DNA of 64,000 nt from Pseudomonas bijieensis (GCF_013347965.1 NZ_CP048810.1:2542001-2606000); one strand, 5' to 3'; counted from the stretch's first letter, positions 28,152 through 37,611 are shown. Notes: generated from the sequence alone by a model not told the origin. Translations and numbers: made by a program.

Positions 28152-29801
28152 TCACTCCCGCGCCAGGACACCGTCGATCACCGCGCCGCGACAGTTGGCG
28201 AACAGGTCCAGGTCCCGGTTGTAGACCTGGCTGTTGACTTCCAGCAACCCAAGCATCGAGTGAAACAGGTTGTCCTGGCTCAGGGGCTTTTCCCGACTCA
28301 GTTGCAGGCAATGGGTATCGACCGAGAAAGACTTCTGATAACTGTCGGAGAACCAGGCGAGCATCGCCACATGCTTTTGTTGCTCCGGGGCGAGCATGTA
28401 GGGCGTGCCGTGGAGAAACAGGTTGTATTCGCCCAGGGACTCGCCGTGGTCCGACAGGTACAGCATGGCCGTGTCGACCTTGTCCTGGTTGGCCCGCAGC
28501 AGATCGATCAGGGTCGACAGCACATGATCGGTATACACCAGCGTGTTGTCGTAGCCGTTGACGATGCTTTCGCGACTGCAATTGTTCAGCGCGTTGCTTT
28601 CACACACCGGGGTGAAATGTTCGTACTCCTTGGGATAACGCTTGAAATACTCCGGCCCATGGCTACCCATTTGGTGCAGCACCAGCACCGTGTCTTTGTC
28701 GAGCGTGTCGATGAAATGCTGCAACCCCTGGAGCAGGATCTCGTCGCGGCACTCACTGTTGGCGCACAGGTCCGGGTCCTTGAGATTGCTGACATCCTGC
28801 AACGTGACCCGATCGCAAGTGCCCTTGCAACCGGACTGGTTATCCCGCCAGATCACCTCCAGCCCGGCGCGCTTGAGCACATCCAACAGGCCTTCTTCAT
28901 TTCTGGCCTTGCTGGCGTCGTAGTTCTTGCGCCCCATGTTGGAAAACATGCAGGGCACCGACACGGCGGTTTCAGTGCCGCAGGAATGCACGTCGGTGAA
29001 GGCGATCAACCCGGCCTCTTTATCCAGTGTCGGCGTGGTATCACGGTTATAGCCGAGGATGCCGAAGTTCTCGGCCCGGGCGCTCTCGCCCACCACCAAT
29101 ACGGTCAGGGATTTGCGGCCATGGGTTTGCCAGGCCGGGTTGCGACTGGCGTCCTCGCCCAGCGTGATGAATGGCTGCTTGGCCGACGCGACCTGCTCAC
29201 GCAAGTACCCGAGCGAAGCACCGATGTAGTTGCTCGGCACCACCATCAAGCGCAACTCGTGGTGGTTGCGAAACAACGAAGACAGGCCTTGGTAGTTGAC
29301 CAGGGCAACCATGCCTATCACCGCAGCCGAGGCCACGCCGACCACCAACTTACTTATTAACTCTTTAGGCCAGCGACGATAGTTGATCGGTGTCTTGAAC
29401 AACAACCAACAAGGCACCACGCCCAATAACCCGAGGTAGATAAACAACTTCAGCGACAATAGGTCACGGACTTCCGTGGCATTGGTTTCAGCAAAGTTGC
29501 GAAACATGCCGGCGTCGATCAATACGCCGTACTGGGCCATGAAATAGGCCACGCCGGCGCTGATCATGAACAGCAGCATCAACACCGGCTTGAGCAGTGG
29601 ACGGAAAGCCACGAGCGTCAACACCAGGTTGAACGCGCAGAAGATCATCACGCCGAACGCCACGCACATCAGCAGGCCGCGGGCGTCAGCCGTCGTGATC
29701 GCCAGCAAGTGTTGCCAGAGAACGAGGTTGAAGCCCACTAATAAAAAGGCACTGGCGGCCAGCGTCACCCACTCGGGGCGCACGGCTTTAATGGTCAGCA
29801 T
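28152..29801 (-). CDS. eptA: Lipid A phosphoethanolamine transferase (EptA-like)
   Basis: EptA-type enzymes move phosphoethanolamine from phosphatidylethanolamine to lipid A on the periplasmic face, which lowers susceptibility to cationic peptides. The 549-residue protein has five membrane helices in the first 170 residues and a periplasmic sulfatase-like domain. Zinc and nucleophile residues are Glu239 in VGESARAENFG, Thr276 in HSCGTETAVSVPC, and the Asp-His pair in YLSDHGESLGE. Several Cys pairs likely form disulfides. Upstream lies a 14-base hairpin and two copies of GTGAAAAA. With lpxO earlier in the window, this is a second lipid A modification gene. Confidence 0.92.
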   Translation of the reverse strand: MLTIKAVRPEWVTLAASAFLLVGFNLVLWQHLLAITTADARGLLMCVAFGVMIFCAFNLVLTLVAFRPLLKPVLMLLFMISAGVAYFMAQYGVLIDAGMFRNFAETNATEVRDLLSLKLFIYLGLLGVVPCWLLFKTPINYRRWPKELISKLVVGVASAAVIGMVALVNYQGLSSLFRNHHELRLMVVPSNYIGASLGYLREQVASAKQPFITLGEDASRNPAWQTHGRKSLTVLVVGESARAENFGILGYNRDTTPTLDKEAGLIAFTDVHSCGTETAVSVPCMFSNMGRKNYDASKARNEEGLLDVLKRAGLEVIWRDNQSGCKGTCDRVTLQDVSNLKDPDLCANSECRDEILLQGLQHFIDTLDKDTVLVLHQMGSHGPEYFKRYPKEYEHFTPVCESNALNNCSRESIVNGYDNTLVYTDHVLSTLIDLLRANQDKVDTAMLYLSDHGESLGEYNLFLHGTPYMLAPEQQKHVAMLAWFSDSYQKSFSVDTHCLQLSREKPLSQDNLFHSMLGLLEVNSQVYNRDLDLFANCRGAVIDGVLARE

Positions 29802-29843
29802 GATGGTTGACGGTTTCCTGAAAGTTGCTCTTTTAAAAAGAAG

Positions 29844-29880
29844 TGCCGTAGGAAATGTGAAAAATTCATTTCCTACGGCA
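29844..29880 (-). terminator. Perfect 14-base hairpin upstream of eptA
   Basis: TGCCGTAGGAAATG (29844-29857) and CATTTCCTACGGCA (29867-29880) are perfect arms with a nine-base loop. On the minus strand the stem is followed by CTTCTTTTTAAAA, so it could terminate the upstream glutamine-synthetase-like gene. It could also act in the eptA leader, as it lies 43 bases before the eptA start. The surrounding bases are unusually AT-rich for this genome. Confidence 0.6.
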
Positions 29881-29966
29881 ACACAAACTTTAGGTAGCTC
29901 ACCATCAATTTTTCGTGAAAAAGTTGCTACTAAATAATTATTTAAGAAACAGGCGGCCAGCCGTTT

Positions 29967-31349
29967 TCAAGCCTGATTCAGGTACCAGCGCCAATCCTGC
30001 TCCCCGACTTCCCCCATGAATTGACGGTACTCGGCGCGCTTGACCGCCAGATAAACGCCAAGAAATTCAGCGCCAAATGCTTCCCGCGCCCAGGCCGACG
30101 CTTCGAGGGCATGCAGGGTGGTGAGCCAGTCGGTGGGCAACAGCTCAGTCGCCTGGGCATAGCCGTTGCCTTCGACAGGTTCCCCAGGGTCGCACTGCTC
30201 ACGTATGCCGCGATGAATGCCGGCCAGTATCGCCGCCGCAGCCAGGTAAGGGTTGGCATCGGCACCGCAGATGCGATGCTCGATGTGCCGCGAGAATGCC
30301 GGGCCGCCCGGCACTCTCAGGCTCACGGTGCGGTTGTCCACGCCCCAGGTCGCCGCCAGCGGTGCATAGCTGTTGCTTTGGAATCGCCGGTAGGAGTTGG
30401 CGTTCGGACAAAACATCAACAGCGAATCGAGCAAGGTGTCGAGCATCCCGCCCACCGCCTGGCGCAACAGCGGCGTGCCGTCGCCAGCCTCACTGGCGAA
30501 CAGGTTGTGGCCATCGCGGTCCGCCAGGCTGACATGCATGTGCATGCCGGAGCCCGCCAGGTGATCGAACGGCTTGGCCATGAAGCACGCCTGCATGCCA
30601 TGCTTGTGGGCCACCCCCTTGACCAGTCGCTTGTAACGCACCGCCTCGTCCATGGCTTGCAACGCATCGCTGCGGTGTTCGAGGGTGATCTCCACTTGCC
30701 CCGGTGCGTATTCGGAAATGGCGGTCCGGGCTGGAATGCCTTGCAGCTTGCACGCAGCGTACAGGTCGGCCAGGAACGGCTCGATCTGTTCCAGCTCGCG
30801 CAAACCGTAGACCTGGGTAGCGCGCGGTCGACCGCCGTCGGCGTCCGGCGCCGGCTGTGGTCGGCCTTGGCTGTCGCGTTGCGTGTCCAGCAGATAAAAC
30901 TCCAGCTCCGCCGCCATAACCGGGTAATAACCGTCGGCCTGCAAGGCCTCTATCACCCGGCTGAGCAGATAACGCGGATCGGCGATGGCCGCCGGCATTC
31001 CCTCCTGGGGATGCATGCCAACCTGCACGGCAGCCGTGGGAATCGACCGCCACGGCATGCGCTGCAAGCTGCCGCTGATGGGATAGGCACGACAATCGAT
31101 GTCACCGACGTCCCACACCAGCCCGGAATTTTCCACATCGTCGCCATTGATGGTCAGCCCGAGAATCGTACTGGGCAGCGGCCGGCCACTTTCAAAGACC
31201 GCCAGCAACTCGTCCCGGTGCAACAACTTGCCCCGGGGCACGCCGTTGTTGTCGAGAATGAACAGCTCGAACAGTTCAATATCGGGGTTCTGGGCAAGGA
31301 ACGCCTGGGCGTGCTCTACGGGTGCGAAAGAAATCTTGGCAAGGCTCAT
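29967..31349 (-). CDS. Glutamine synthetase-family protein (gamma-glutamylpolyamine synthetase-like)
   Basis: The 460-residue protein has the GS fold: an N-terminal beta-grasp domain (about 1-115), then the catalytic part with EITLEHRSDALQAMD, CFMAKPFDHLAGSGMHMHVS (metal and ammonia site) and the C-terminal NPYLAAAAILAG. Divergence from GlnA puts it in the group of PuuA/Spu-type enzymes that join glutamate to amines, so amine or polyamine catabolism is likely but the amine is unknown. The start MSLAKISF at 31349 was chosen; the longer frame to 31421 has no support. A LysR gene is divergent across 521 bases. Confidence 0.85.
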   Translation of the reverse strand: MSLAKISFAPVEHAQAFLAQNPDIELFELFILDNNGVPRGKLLHRDELLAVFESGRPLPSTILGLTINGDDVENSGLVWDVGDIDCRAYPISGSLQRMPWRSIPTAAVQVGMHPQEGMPAAIADPRYLLSRVIEALQADGYYPVMAAELEFYLLDTQRDSQGRPQPAPDADGGRPRATQVYGLRELEQIEPFLADLYAACKLQGIPARTAISEYAPGQVEITLEHRSDALQAMDEAVRYKRLVKGVAHKHGMQACFMAKPFDHLAGSGMHMHVSLADRDGHNLFASEAGDGTPLLRQAVGGMLDTLLDSLLMFCPNANSYRRFQSNSYAPLAATWGVDNRTVSLRVPGGPAFSRHIEHRICGADANPYLAAAAILAGIHRGIREQCDPGEPVEGNGYAQATELLPTDWLTTLHALEASAWAREAFGAEFLGVYLAVKRAEYRQFMGEVGEQDWRWYLNQA

Positions 31350-31870
31350 GAGAAGGCTCGTATTTCCATGTCGGACGGGCGACAAGGCGCCGTCAGTCTG
31401 TGCTCGCCACTGCGCGAGCACCGTGAATGATCAACAGGAAATACGAATATCTGGAGGACGCGCGTGACGGCAATGCCAGAGCGCCCAGAAGGCCAGCTCG
31501 GAGGGCAACGCACTGAGGGTCGGGGCCATGGCAGGCGTGAACCTGCCGACCGGATCGACTGCGGCGGATGAAGGGTATTGCACTGCCAGGGGCCAACCGT
31601 CCATGAGCGCATCACAGGAAACACATCGGGCAAGCGTCCCACGGCATCCTGGCAGGTTAAACCTGGATTTGATGGAGCTTGGATCGCAGCGAACTAAACA
31701 TAGGCCAACGAAACAGTCGTTGATCGAGACGTCGTGTTCCCTACATTATCTGTCCCGTTCCCGACCATGAAAGCGCCTGCCCGGCATTCTCTTGGCACGA
31801 TCGTTCCGCTAGGATCGTCAGCCTGGTTTGCGCAAAATCCGCGCAAGGAGCACAGCGAGAGACAGAACGG
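31350..31870. other. Divergent intergenic region with a 10-base inverted repeat
   Basis: This 521-base gap holds no convincing gene. TCGTATTTCC (31358-31367) and its exact complement GGAAATACGA (31437-31446) lie 69 bases apart close to the glutamine-synthetase-like start. Such spaced half-sites could bind a dimeric regulator and loop the DNA. Region 31700-31870 should hold the LysR promoter; no clear boxes were found. Confidence 0.35.
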
Positions 31871-32803
31871 ATGCTGAACAGTAACTCCCTCAGAAAGCTC
31901 GACATGCAAGACCTCATGGTGTTTAGCGCCGTGTACGAGCAAAGCAGTGTCACCGGCGTGTCCGAGGCATTGTGCGTCAGCCAGTCAACCGTCAGTTATT
32001 GCCTCAAGAAACTGCGAACCTGTTTCGAAGACGAGTTGTTCATCAACACCCGCACGGGCATGCGTCCCACCTACAAGGCCGAGGGCATGTACGATCACGT
32101 GCGCGCCATTTTGCAAAGCATCAACCTGTGCCATGCCGGTACGCCAACCTTCGATCCGACCCGACAAGCCATTACTTTCAACATCTGCGCACCGGAATAT
32201 TTCGAACAACTGATCCTGCCGCCACTGCTGCAAAGCTTCGATTACGCCAACTTGCCGGTGGTGGTGAACGTGCACAAGCTCGAAGCCGACATTCCCGCCG
32301 AAGAACTGCGCGACGGCAGCCTGGACCTGGTGATCTGCTTCGGCCCGAATTTCCACAGCAACCATGCCGATTTCAAATCCCGGCAGTTACTGGAGGAAGA
32401 CCTGGTTTGTGTCGTGGATAAACGGGCGACACCACTTGAGCCGCAACTGAGTCTTCAATCTTTCGTACAGCGCCGACACGTGTTTCCGACACCCTGGACG
32501 TCAGCGACCAACATGGTGGATGGCTGGCTATCGCAACAGGCGCACCAACGCCAGATTGCCGCGCGCGCCAACAGCTACGGTGCCGCACTGAAGATGATCA
32601 CCGGCACCGACTTCATCCTGACCCTGCCCCGCCGCATCCAGAAACTGCTGGCCAACGAGGCGATCTTCAATCACCACGAAGTGCCCAAGGGTCTGCCGGG
32701 GTTTACCTTGAACATGCAGTGGAGCCTGGCCCTTGATAAGGACAGTGCCAACGCCTGGTTGCGCGAACAGATCATCAAGGCCTGCGCCCCACCCGACGCC
32801 TGA
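31871..32803 (+). CDS. LysR-family transcriptional regulator
   Basis: The 310-residue protein has the winged helix-turn-helix at residues about 10-70 (LMVFSAVYEQSSVTGVSEAL and VSQSTVSYCLKKLRTCFEDE), and a periplasmic-binding-protein-like effector domain from about 95. It is divergent from the glutamine-synthetase-like gene and may control it; the effector is unknown. The C-terminal domain ends near the convergent isomerase gene, only three bases away. Confidence 0.88.
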   Translation: MLNSNSLRKLDMQDLMVFSAVYEQSSVTGVSEALCVSQSTVSYCLKKLRTCFEDELFINTRTGMRPTYKAEGMYDHVRAILQSINLCHAGTPTFDPTRQAITFNICAPEYFEQLILPPLLQSFDYANLPVVVNVHKLEADIPAEELRDGSLDLVICFGPNFHSNHADFKSRQLLEEDLVCVVDKRATPLEPQLSLQSFVQRRHVFPTPWTSATNMVDGWLSQQAHQRQIAARANSYGAALKMITGTDFILTLPRRIQKLLANEAIFNHHEVPKGLPGFTLNMQWSLALDKDSANAWLREQIIKACAPPDA

Positions 32804-32806
32804 TCG

Positions 32807-33172
32807 TCATTGACCGATCAAGGCCTTGGCATACGACTCCCGGTCGATGTCGAGGATCTCCACGCACAGCTGCACGCTGACCTCAGCGGGCCATGGCCCC
32901 AGGTCCTTGATCACCGCCAGCAGGCTAGCGGACAGTTGTTTCTTGATTTCCGGCGAGCGGCCGCTGAGCAAGGCCAGCTTCACGTGTACGAAACCCCGCT
33001 CGCCCAGACTCGTGCCCACCCGAAAAGTCTCGTGCTTCACGGCCCGGCTCTTGATATCCAACTCGGCGCCAAATTGACCGGAGGCCACCAGCGCATTGTT
33101 CAGGCGCATCAGCGCGGAATCGGCCTTCAGCTCAGGCAGGTTGGCGGTGTACTCCAGGTGCAGGTGAGGCAT
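32807..33172 (-). CDS. 5-carboxymethyl-2-hydroxymuconate delta-isomerase-like tautomerase
   Basis: The 121-residue protein belongs to the CHMI group of the tautomerase superfamily. The start was placed at MPHLHLEYTANL because family members need Pro1, the catalytic base, after methionine removal; longer frames start upstream (33217 and beyond) but would bury it. Later family blocks are FRVGTSLGERGFVHVKLALL and SVQLCVEILDID. The hpa homoprotocatechuate genes are not next to it, so the substrate is open. It lies convergent to one LysR gene and downstream of another. Confidence 0.85.
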   Translation of the reverse strand: MPHLHLEYTANLPELKADSALMRLNNALVASGQFGAELDIKSRAVKHETFRVGTSLGERGFVHVKLALLSGRSPEIKKQLSASLLAVIKDLGPWPAEVSVQLCVEILDIDRESYAKALIGQ

Positions 33173-33275
33173 GTGTTCGACTCCGATTCGAAAATATGAC
33201 GAGGTGATGTCAGCCATCACAACCTTACCTCGACTTTCTTGATTGAGGCAGGTTTTGTTTCGCCACGGGCCGGTG

Positions 33276-34199
33276 TCAGGCGTGCGCCAAGACCCCTCGC
33301 TCGCCCATGAAGGCCTCCAACCGCGACCGCAACCAGCGCTCGGCCGGGTCACTGTCGACATGGCTCAACCAGACCATGGACAAATCCAGGGTCGGGGTCT
33401 TGAAGGGAAAGGGCTCGTTGAACAGTTGTCCCGAGGCGGCCATGGCGGCGGCGGTATAGTCCGGCAGGCTGGCAATCAGGTCAGTGCCGGCCAGCAACGC
33501 CGGCAATGCGCTGTATTGCGGCACCGACAGCACGACCTGGCGCTTGCGTCCGATCTCGGCCAGCCATTCGTCAGCAAAACCGGCGACGTTCGCGGTATGG
33601 GACACCAGCACATGAGGCCGCGCGCAGTATTCGTCCAGGCTCAGCGGTGTGTCCGACGCATCGGCACGCAGCACGCGGGGCTGGATGTGTCGCAACAGCT
33701 TGCGCTTGGCATTGGCCGGCAGCCCGCGAGTCTGGCTGATGCCCACGGTGATATCGCCCGAGGCCAGCAAGTCGGGGATGCGCCAGTAATCGACATGCTG
33801 GACCACAAACACGATTTGCGGCGCCTCTTGCCGCAAGCTGCTCAACAGTGGCGGCAGCAGGCCGAACTCGACGTCGTCCGACAGGCCGATGCGAAACGTC
33901 ATGGTGCTGCTGGAGGGGTCGAAGTCGTGGGTCAGGCTCAAAGCCACCGACAGCGAATCGAGCGCTGGGGATAGATGCCGGATGATTTCCTCGGCCCTTG
34001 CCGTCGGCTCCATGCGGTGGCCGACGCGAATGAACAGCGGGTCGTTGAACATCTTGCGCAAGCGATTGAGGGCCGAGCTGATGGTCGGCTGGCCCAGGAA
34101 CAGTTTTTCCGCCACCCGTGTCACGTTACGCTCAAGCATCAGCGTTTCGAAAACCACCATCAGGTTGATGTCGGCCTTGCGCAATTCGTTGCGGTTCAT
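33276..34199 (-). CDS. LysR-family transcriptional regulator
   Basis: The 307-residue protein has a helix-turn-helix at about 9-70 (NLMVVFETLMLERNVTRVAE, LGQPTISSALNRLRKMFNDP), followed by an effector-binding domain. The helix region resembles NodD/LinR-type regulators. It lies 103 bases upstream of the isomerase gene on the same strand. The ATG at 34199 (MNRNELRKADINLM) is the family-like start; 77 upstream residues are REP-derived and rejected. Confidence 0.88.
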   Translation of the reverse strand: MNRNELRKADINLMVVFETLMLERNVTRVAEKLFLGQPTISSALNRLRKMFNDPLFIRVGHRMEPTARAEEIIRHLSPALDSLSVALSLTHDFDPSSSTMTFRIGLSDDVEFGLLPPLLSSLRQEAPQIVFVVQHVDYWRIPDLLASGDITVGISQTRGLPANAKRKLLRHIQPRVLRADASDTPLSLDEYCARPHVLVSHTANVAGFADEWLAEIGRKRQVVLSVPQYSALPALLAGTDLIASLPDYTAAAMAASGQLFNEPFPFKTPTLDLSMVWLSHVDSDPAERWLRSRLEAFMGERGVLAHA

Positions 34200-34322
34200 C
34201 CACTGCCCCCCTGATTCCTTGACTGGATGCAGTGTAGAAATGCTGGGGGTCGTGCGTCTATGCGCAAAAGGCCCATGGCCTTCGCAATACCATCCAAAGA
34301 GTTGGAAGAGGCCCCCTGCTTT

Positions 34323-34430
34323 TGTGGCGAGGGAGCTTGCTCCCGCTCGGTTACGCGGCAACCGCAAAGTCTTGGAGCCGCTTCGCCCGAAGCGTCGGAC
34401 CGGCCCAGCGGGAGCAAGCTCCCTCGCCAC
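34323..34430. repeat. REPIN, family B variant
   Basis: TGTGGCGAGGGAGCTTGCTC and GGGAGCAAGCTCCCTCGCCA form the ends, with a GC-rich centre. It lies between the start of the LysR gene and the 3' end of the DUF6311 gene. Confidence 0.85.
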
Positions 34431-34485
34431 GGTGAACAGCTACTTAACCGTTAGCGATTTCAGTCCCAGCCCCATGACTCGCTCG

Positions 34486-36525
34486 TCACTTCCCCAACCC
34501 CAGCGCCTTGGGACTGATGGCATCGGGTAAATGGAACTGCACGCGCAACCGCCCATCCGCGCCAATCGTTTCACGAATGGCCGGAGTCAGGAACAGTTCA
34601 AGGGTGTTGTCCTGCAAGCGCGTGAACTGCGTCGACAGCGCCTCGACACCGTTGATCGAGACCTCCACCCGCTGGCGCGTGTGCGAGGGTTGCACGAACG
34701 CCGCCGCTTCGATCGAAATGGCACGCGCCTCTGACGGTATGCGCAAAACAACCTCGGCCTCGGTTCCTTCCGACCAGGTGCCCCACTCCTCGACGCGCCC
34801 CCAGCCGTCGGCCAACATGGCGTTGATTCGGCTGAACACTTGGCGCTCACCGATCTTCACCTGCATGTCCAACGTCTCGTCGGCAAACGGCGGGCATTGG
34901 GCGCAAGTTTTCCAGCCCGGCGCCAGCACTACGAGGCCATCGATACGGGTCAACAGGTCGGTTTGGCGGTTGACGGTTTTCGTCGCCTGGAGCGCGGCGC
35001 GAGGGTCGAGGATGTACAGCGAATCCGCCGCGTACTGGCCGCTGGCGAGCATCTGCTCAGTGTGTCGCTGGGCCTGCTCGATCGCCCGGTCGCTCATGCG
35101 TCCCAGGTACACGCCATCGGTTTCCAGGCCATGCGTCAGGGCGTATTGACTGGTTAGCAGCCAGTTGTCCGGCTGGTTCTGCGGCAACAGCGTCCGGACT
35201 TTCGAATAATGGCGGGCCGCGCTGGCCCAGAACGGATCATTCATGGACGTGGGCCAACTCGAGGCGACCGGCGTCATCCGACTGTGACGCAGGCCGGCCC
35301 ATCCCGCGCGGGTGTCCAGGACTTGTACCACCAGCGCGATAGCCAGCAGGCACGCCGCTGCGCGTGGCTTGTTGCCGCGGATCACCGCGAAGATAACGAC
35401 AAATACGATGGCGTAGAACACCGGCCAGAACATCCGGCCAGCCGCGCGAAAGACGTTTGCCAGAAGCTCGAGGGGCTTGGGCAGCCAGTAATGCATATTC
35501 TGCATGCCGATGCCGAGGTGGTTGGTCAGCGAGAACAGCGTCAGTCCGATCAATGCCAACAGCAACAGTCGCCGGTGGCGCACGGCCTTCGCCAGACCGG
35601 TGTTGCCCTGCAGCAATGCCACGCCGGCGCAGATCGCCAGCAGGAGGACGCCCAATCCCAGGTAATTGAAACCTTCGTAGTCCCCGGGGCCCTGGGGCAT
35701 GTCGCGCAAGGTGTAAGACCAGCCGCTGGGGTTGACCAGCGACATGACGTTGAGGCGATACAACCCATAGCCGCCCGCCACGGTCCCGCCGCCCACGCTG
35801 AAATAACCCGCCTGCCAGCAGCAGAATGCGACGAGCAGGAACAAGCCGCACAACTCGACCAAGGCATTGCGCCGGGATAACCGAGCCTTGACGGCCCTGC
35901 TGGCAAGATCGGCCAGCCAGATCAACGCCACCATGGCCAGCAGATACGCATGCACCAGCGCCGTAGCAGCCAACAACCCGCCCCAGGCCAGCCGACGCTT
36001 CTCCAGGCCGGGCCGCAGCGCCAGATACAGGGCCGCCAGGATCAGGAAGTGCCCGGACAGCGACAGGTGCCCGCCCATGCGCAGGAACATCGGCGGCGAA
36101 AACACAAACAGGCCCGCCCCCAACAACCTGATCCACACCGACGGTGTCAGCAGGCCGACGAGTTTCCAGGCGAACCAGGCTTGCAGGATGAAACAGGCCA
36201 GCAACCAGAGACCGAAATACTGGAATGTCTCGGGAAGCCAGGCGTTGAAGGGTTTGAACAGAAACGCCAACAGCGGATTGGAATCGGAAAAAATGATGCC
36301 GTTGCCCAACTCCAAACCATAGGACGGGTTCATGCCCAACGGAAAGGTCCAGGGCGAACTGCGGAAGAACGCCCAGCCCATGTAGTGGGTCGCCGCATCG
36401 CCCTCCCCCAGCCAGGCGATGTTCGTCGGGTCCAGCACCCGGGGGCCGATCACCAGCAGGAACGCCAGAATACCCAGCAGTATGGGCAACAAGGGAGCCA
36501 AGTCATGCTTGCCGCGAACGGTCAT
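34486..36525 (-). CDS. DUF6311 multi-pass membrane protein (Gtr-type glycosyltransferase candidate)
   Basis: The 679-residue protein has about eleven to twelve membrane helices in the first 430 residues and a soluble C-terminal part (about 440-679) likely in the periplasm. Early loop LGEGDAATHYMGWAFFRSSP carries acidic residues (Glu and Asp) as in GT-C transferases. In a Gtr module this would be the type-specific enzyme that moves a sugar from undecaprenyl phosphate to a surface glycan. That role is inferred from the gtrA and gtrB neighbours. Its start overlaps the gtrA stop by four bases. Confidence 0.75.
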   Translation of the reverse strand: MTVRGKHDLAPLLPILLGILAFLLVIGPRVLDPTNIAWLGEGDAATHYMGWAFFRSSPWTFPLGMNPSYGLELGNGIIFSDSNPLLAFLFKPFNAWLPETFQYFGLWLLACFILQAWFAWKLVGLLTPSVWIRLLGAGLFVFSPPMFLRMGGHLSLSGHFLILAALYLALRPGLEKRRLAWGGLLAATALVHAYLLAMVALIWLADLASRAVKARLSRRNALVELCGLFLLVAFCCWQAGYFSVGGGTVAGGYGLYRLNVMSLVNPSGWSYTLRDMPQGPGDYEGFNYLGLGVLLLAICAGVALLQGNTGLAKAVRHRRLLLLALIGLTLFSLTNHLGIGMQNMHYWLPKPLELLANVFRAAGRMFWPVFYAIVFVVIFAVIRGNKPRAAACLLAIALVVQVLDTRAGWAGLRHSRMTPVASSWPTSMNDPFWASAARHYSKVRTLLPQNQPDNWLLTSQYALTHGLETDGVYLGRMSDRAIEQAQRHTEQMLASGQYAADSLYILDPRAALQATKTVNRQTDLLTRIDGLVVLAPGWKTCAQCPPFADETLDMQVKIGERQVFSRINAMLADGWGRVEEWGTWSEGTEAEVVLRIPSEARAISIEAAAFVQPSHTRQRVEVSINGVEALSTQFTRLQDNTLELFLTPAIRETIGADGRLRVQFHLPDAISPKALGLGK

Positions 36526-36905
36526 CGATACGTCCAGAAATTATGCAGGATGAAGGTGAACACGGGGATGATCAGCGCGACGGCCGCGATGCCAGCCAGG
36601 TAACCCAGGCCGAGGCTCTGGGCCACCCAGGCCACCAGCATCGCCAGCCCGAACCCACCGGCCGAGACCACCAGGAACCGGCCAAGAGTCCGCCCATGCA
36701 AGCGGCTGGAAAAACTCCAGAGGGTGTTGATCAGGTACGACACCACGGTCGCCACCACAAAGGCGAAACCATTGGCCAGCGGCGGGTTTTCCAGGATCAG
36801 GTGCACGAACAGCACGGCAGCCACCACATGGACCGCAGTGACCACCAGGCCCGTCATGGCAAAGCGAAAGGCACGTCGCAGCAACGGCGAGTGCGTCCAG
36901 GTCAC
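36522..36905 (-). CDS. gtrA: GtrA-like flippase
   Basis: The 127-residue protein has four membrane helices (about 11-31, 41-59, 75-97, 105-124) and the GtrA-family pattern ALTGLVVTAVHVV-like FAMTGLVVTAVHVVAAV with LINTLWSFSSR. GtrA flips undecaprenyl-phosphate-linked sugar across the inner membrane. The start is GTG at 36905, sharing the bases GTGA with the stop of the preceding methyltransferase gene; the longer in-frame reading falls inside that gene. It is the third gene of the operon. Confidence 0.88.
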   Translation of the reverse strand: MTWTHSPLLRRAFRFAMTGLVVTAVHVVAAVLFVHLILENPPLANGFAFVVATVVSYLINTLWSFSSRLHGRTLGRFLVVSAGGFGLAMLVAWVAQSLGLGYLAGIAAVALIIPVFTFILHNFWTYR

Positions 36906-37609
36906 GGCTTCTGCGCCAGGCAGAACACCGTCAGACCGGCAATACGATTGGCGCCCATGATCGGACGTTCCAGGCTGCACAGTGACCTCAACACGCCATT
37001 GACCAGCGGATGATGCCGCGCAAGCTGCGACTTGGGTGCCCCGTGGGATTTGCGTTGCAACAGGCGCAGGCCGGCGGCAATGGGGAATACCAGGCCGAAG
37101 TAATAGGCGCCCTGCTGGACCTGCAAACCGGCCTGTGCCACGACGGTCTCCAACTGTTTGAGGGTGTAACGGCGCTTGTGCTCGAGAAAATCGTCATGGC
37201 CGCTCCAGAGGAACTGGAATGCCGGCACGGTGATCAGGAAGCGGCTGCCGGACGGCACTTTGTCGACATAAGACTTGAGCAGCCCCACGTCATCGTCCAC
37301 GTGCTCCAGCACATCCATCAGCAGCACCAGGTCGGCGTCCAGCGAGTCCACCGCCCGACGATAACGCACCGGTTTCCCGGCGGTGCTGGCATCGGAGTCG
37401 GCCGGGTAACTGATGTCTACGCACCAGGCCTGGGCCGTTGCGGTATGGGTCAGCAGGTGATGGGAAAAAAAACCCGACCCGGCGCCCACGTCCAGTAGCG
37501 TATTGGCTGAAGTGCCCTTGAGCATGTGCAGCATGGCGCGCGCTTTCGACCGGTAGTACCAATGCTGCCCGATATCGGGGCCCAGGATGTCGGTTTCCTT
37601 GAGGTCCAT
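36902..37609 (-). CDS. Class I SAM-dependent methyltransferase in the gtr-like operon
   Basis: The 235-residue protein has motif I ANTLLDVGAGSGFFSHHL (about 35-52) and the post-I acidic residue in WCVDISYPADSD, then LVLLMDVLEHVDDDVG and RFLITVPAFQFLWSGHDDFL. These motifs fit methyltransferase domain 11 proteins that methylate sugars or lipids. It lies between gtrB (two bases upstream) and gtrA (overlapping), so it is likely to act on the lipid-linked or surface sugar. A methyltransferase is not a standard part of gtr modules. Confidence 0.82.
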   Translation of the reverse strand: MDLKETDILGPDIGQHWYYRSKARAMLHMLKGTSANTLLDVGAGSGFFSHHLLTHTATAQAWCVDISYPADSDASTAGKPVRYRRAVDSLDADLVLLMDVLEHVDDDVGLLKSYVDKVPSGSRFLITVPAFQFLWSGHDDFLEHKRRYTLKQLETVVAQAGLQVQQGAYYFGLVFPIAAGLRLLQRKSHGAPKSQLARHHPLVNGVLRSLCSLERPIMGANRIAGLTVFCLAQKP

Positions 37610-37611
37610 GG

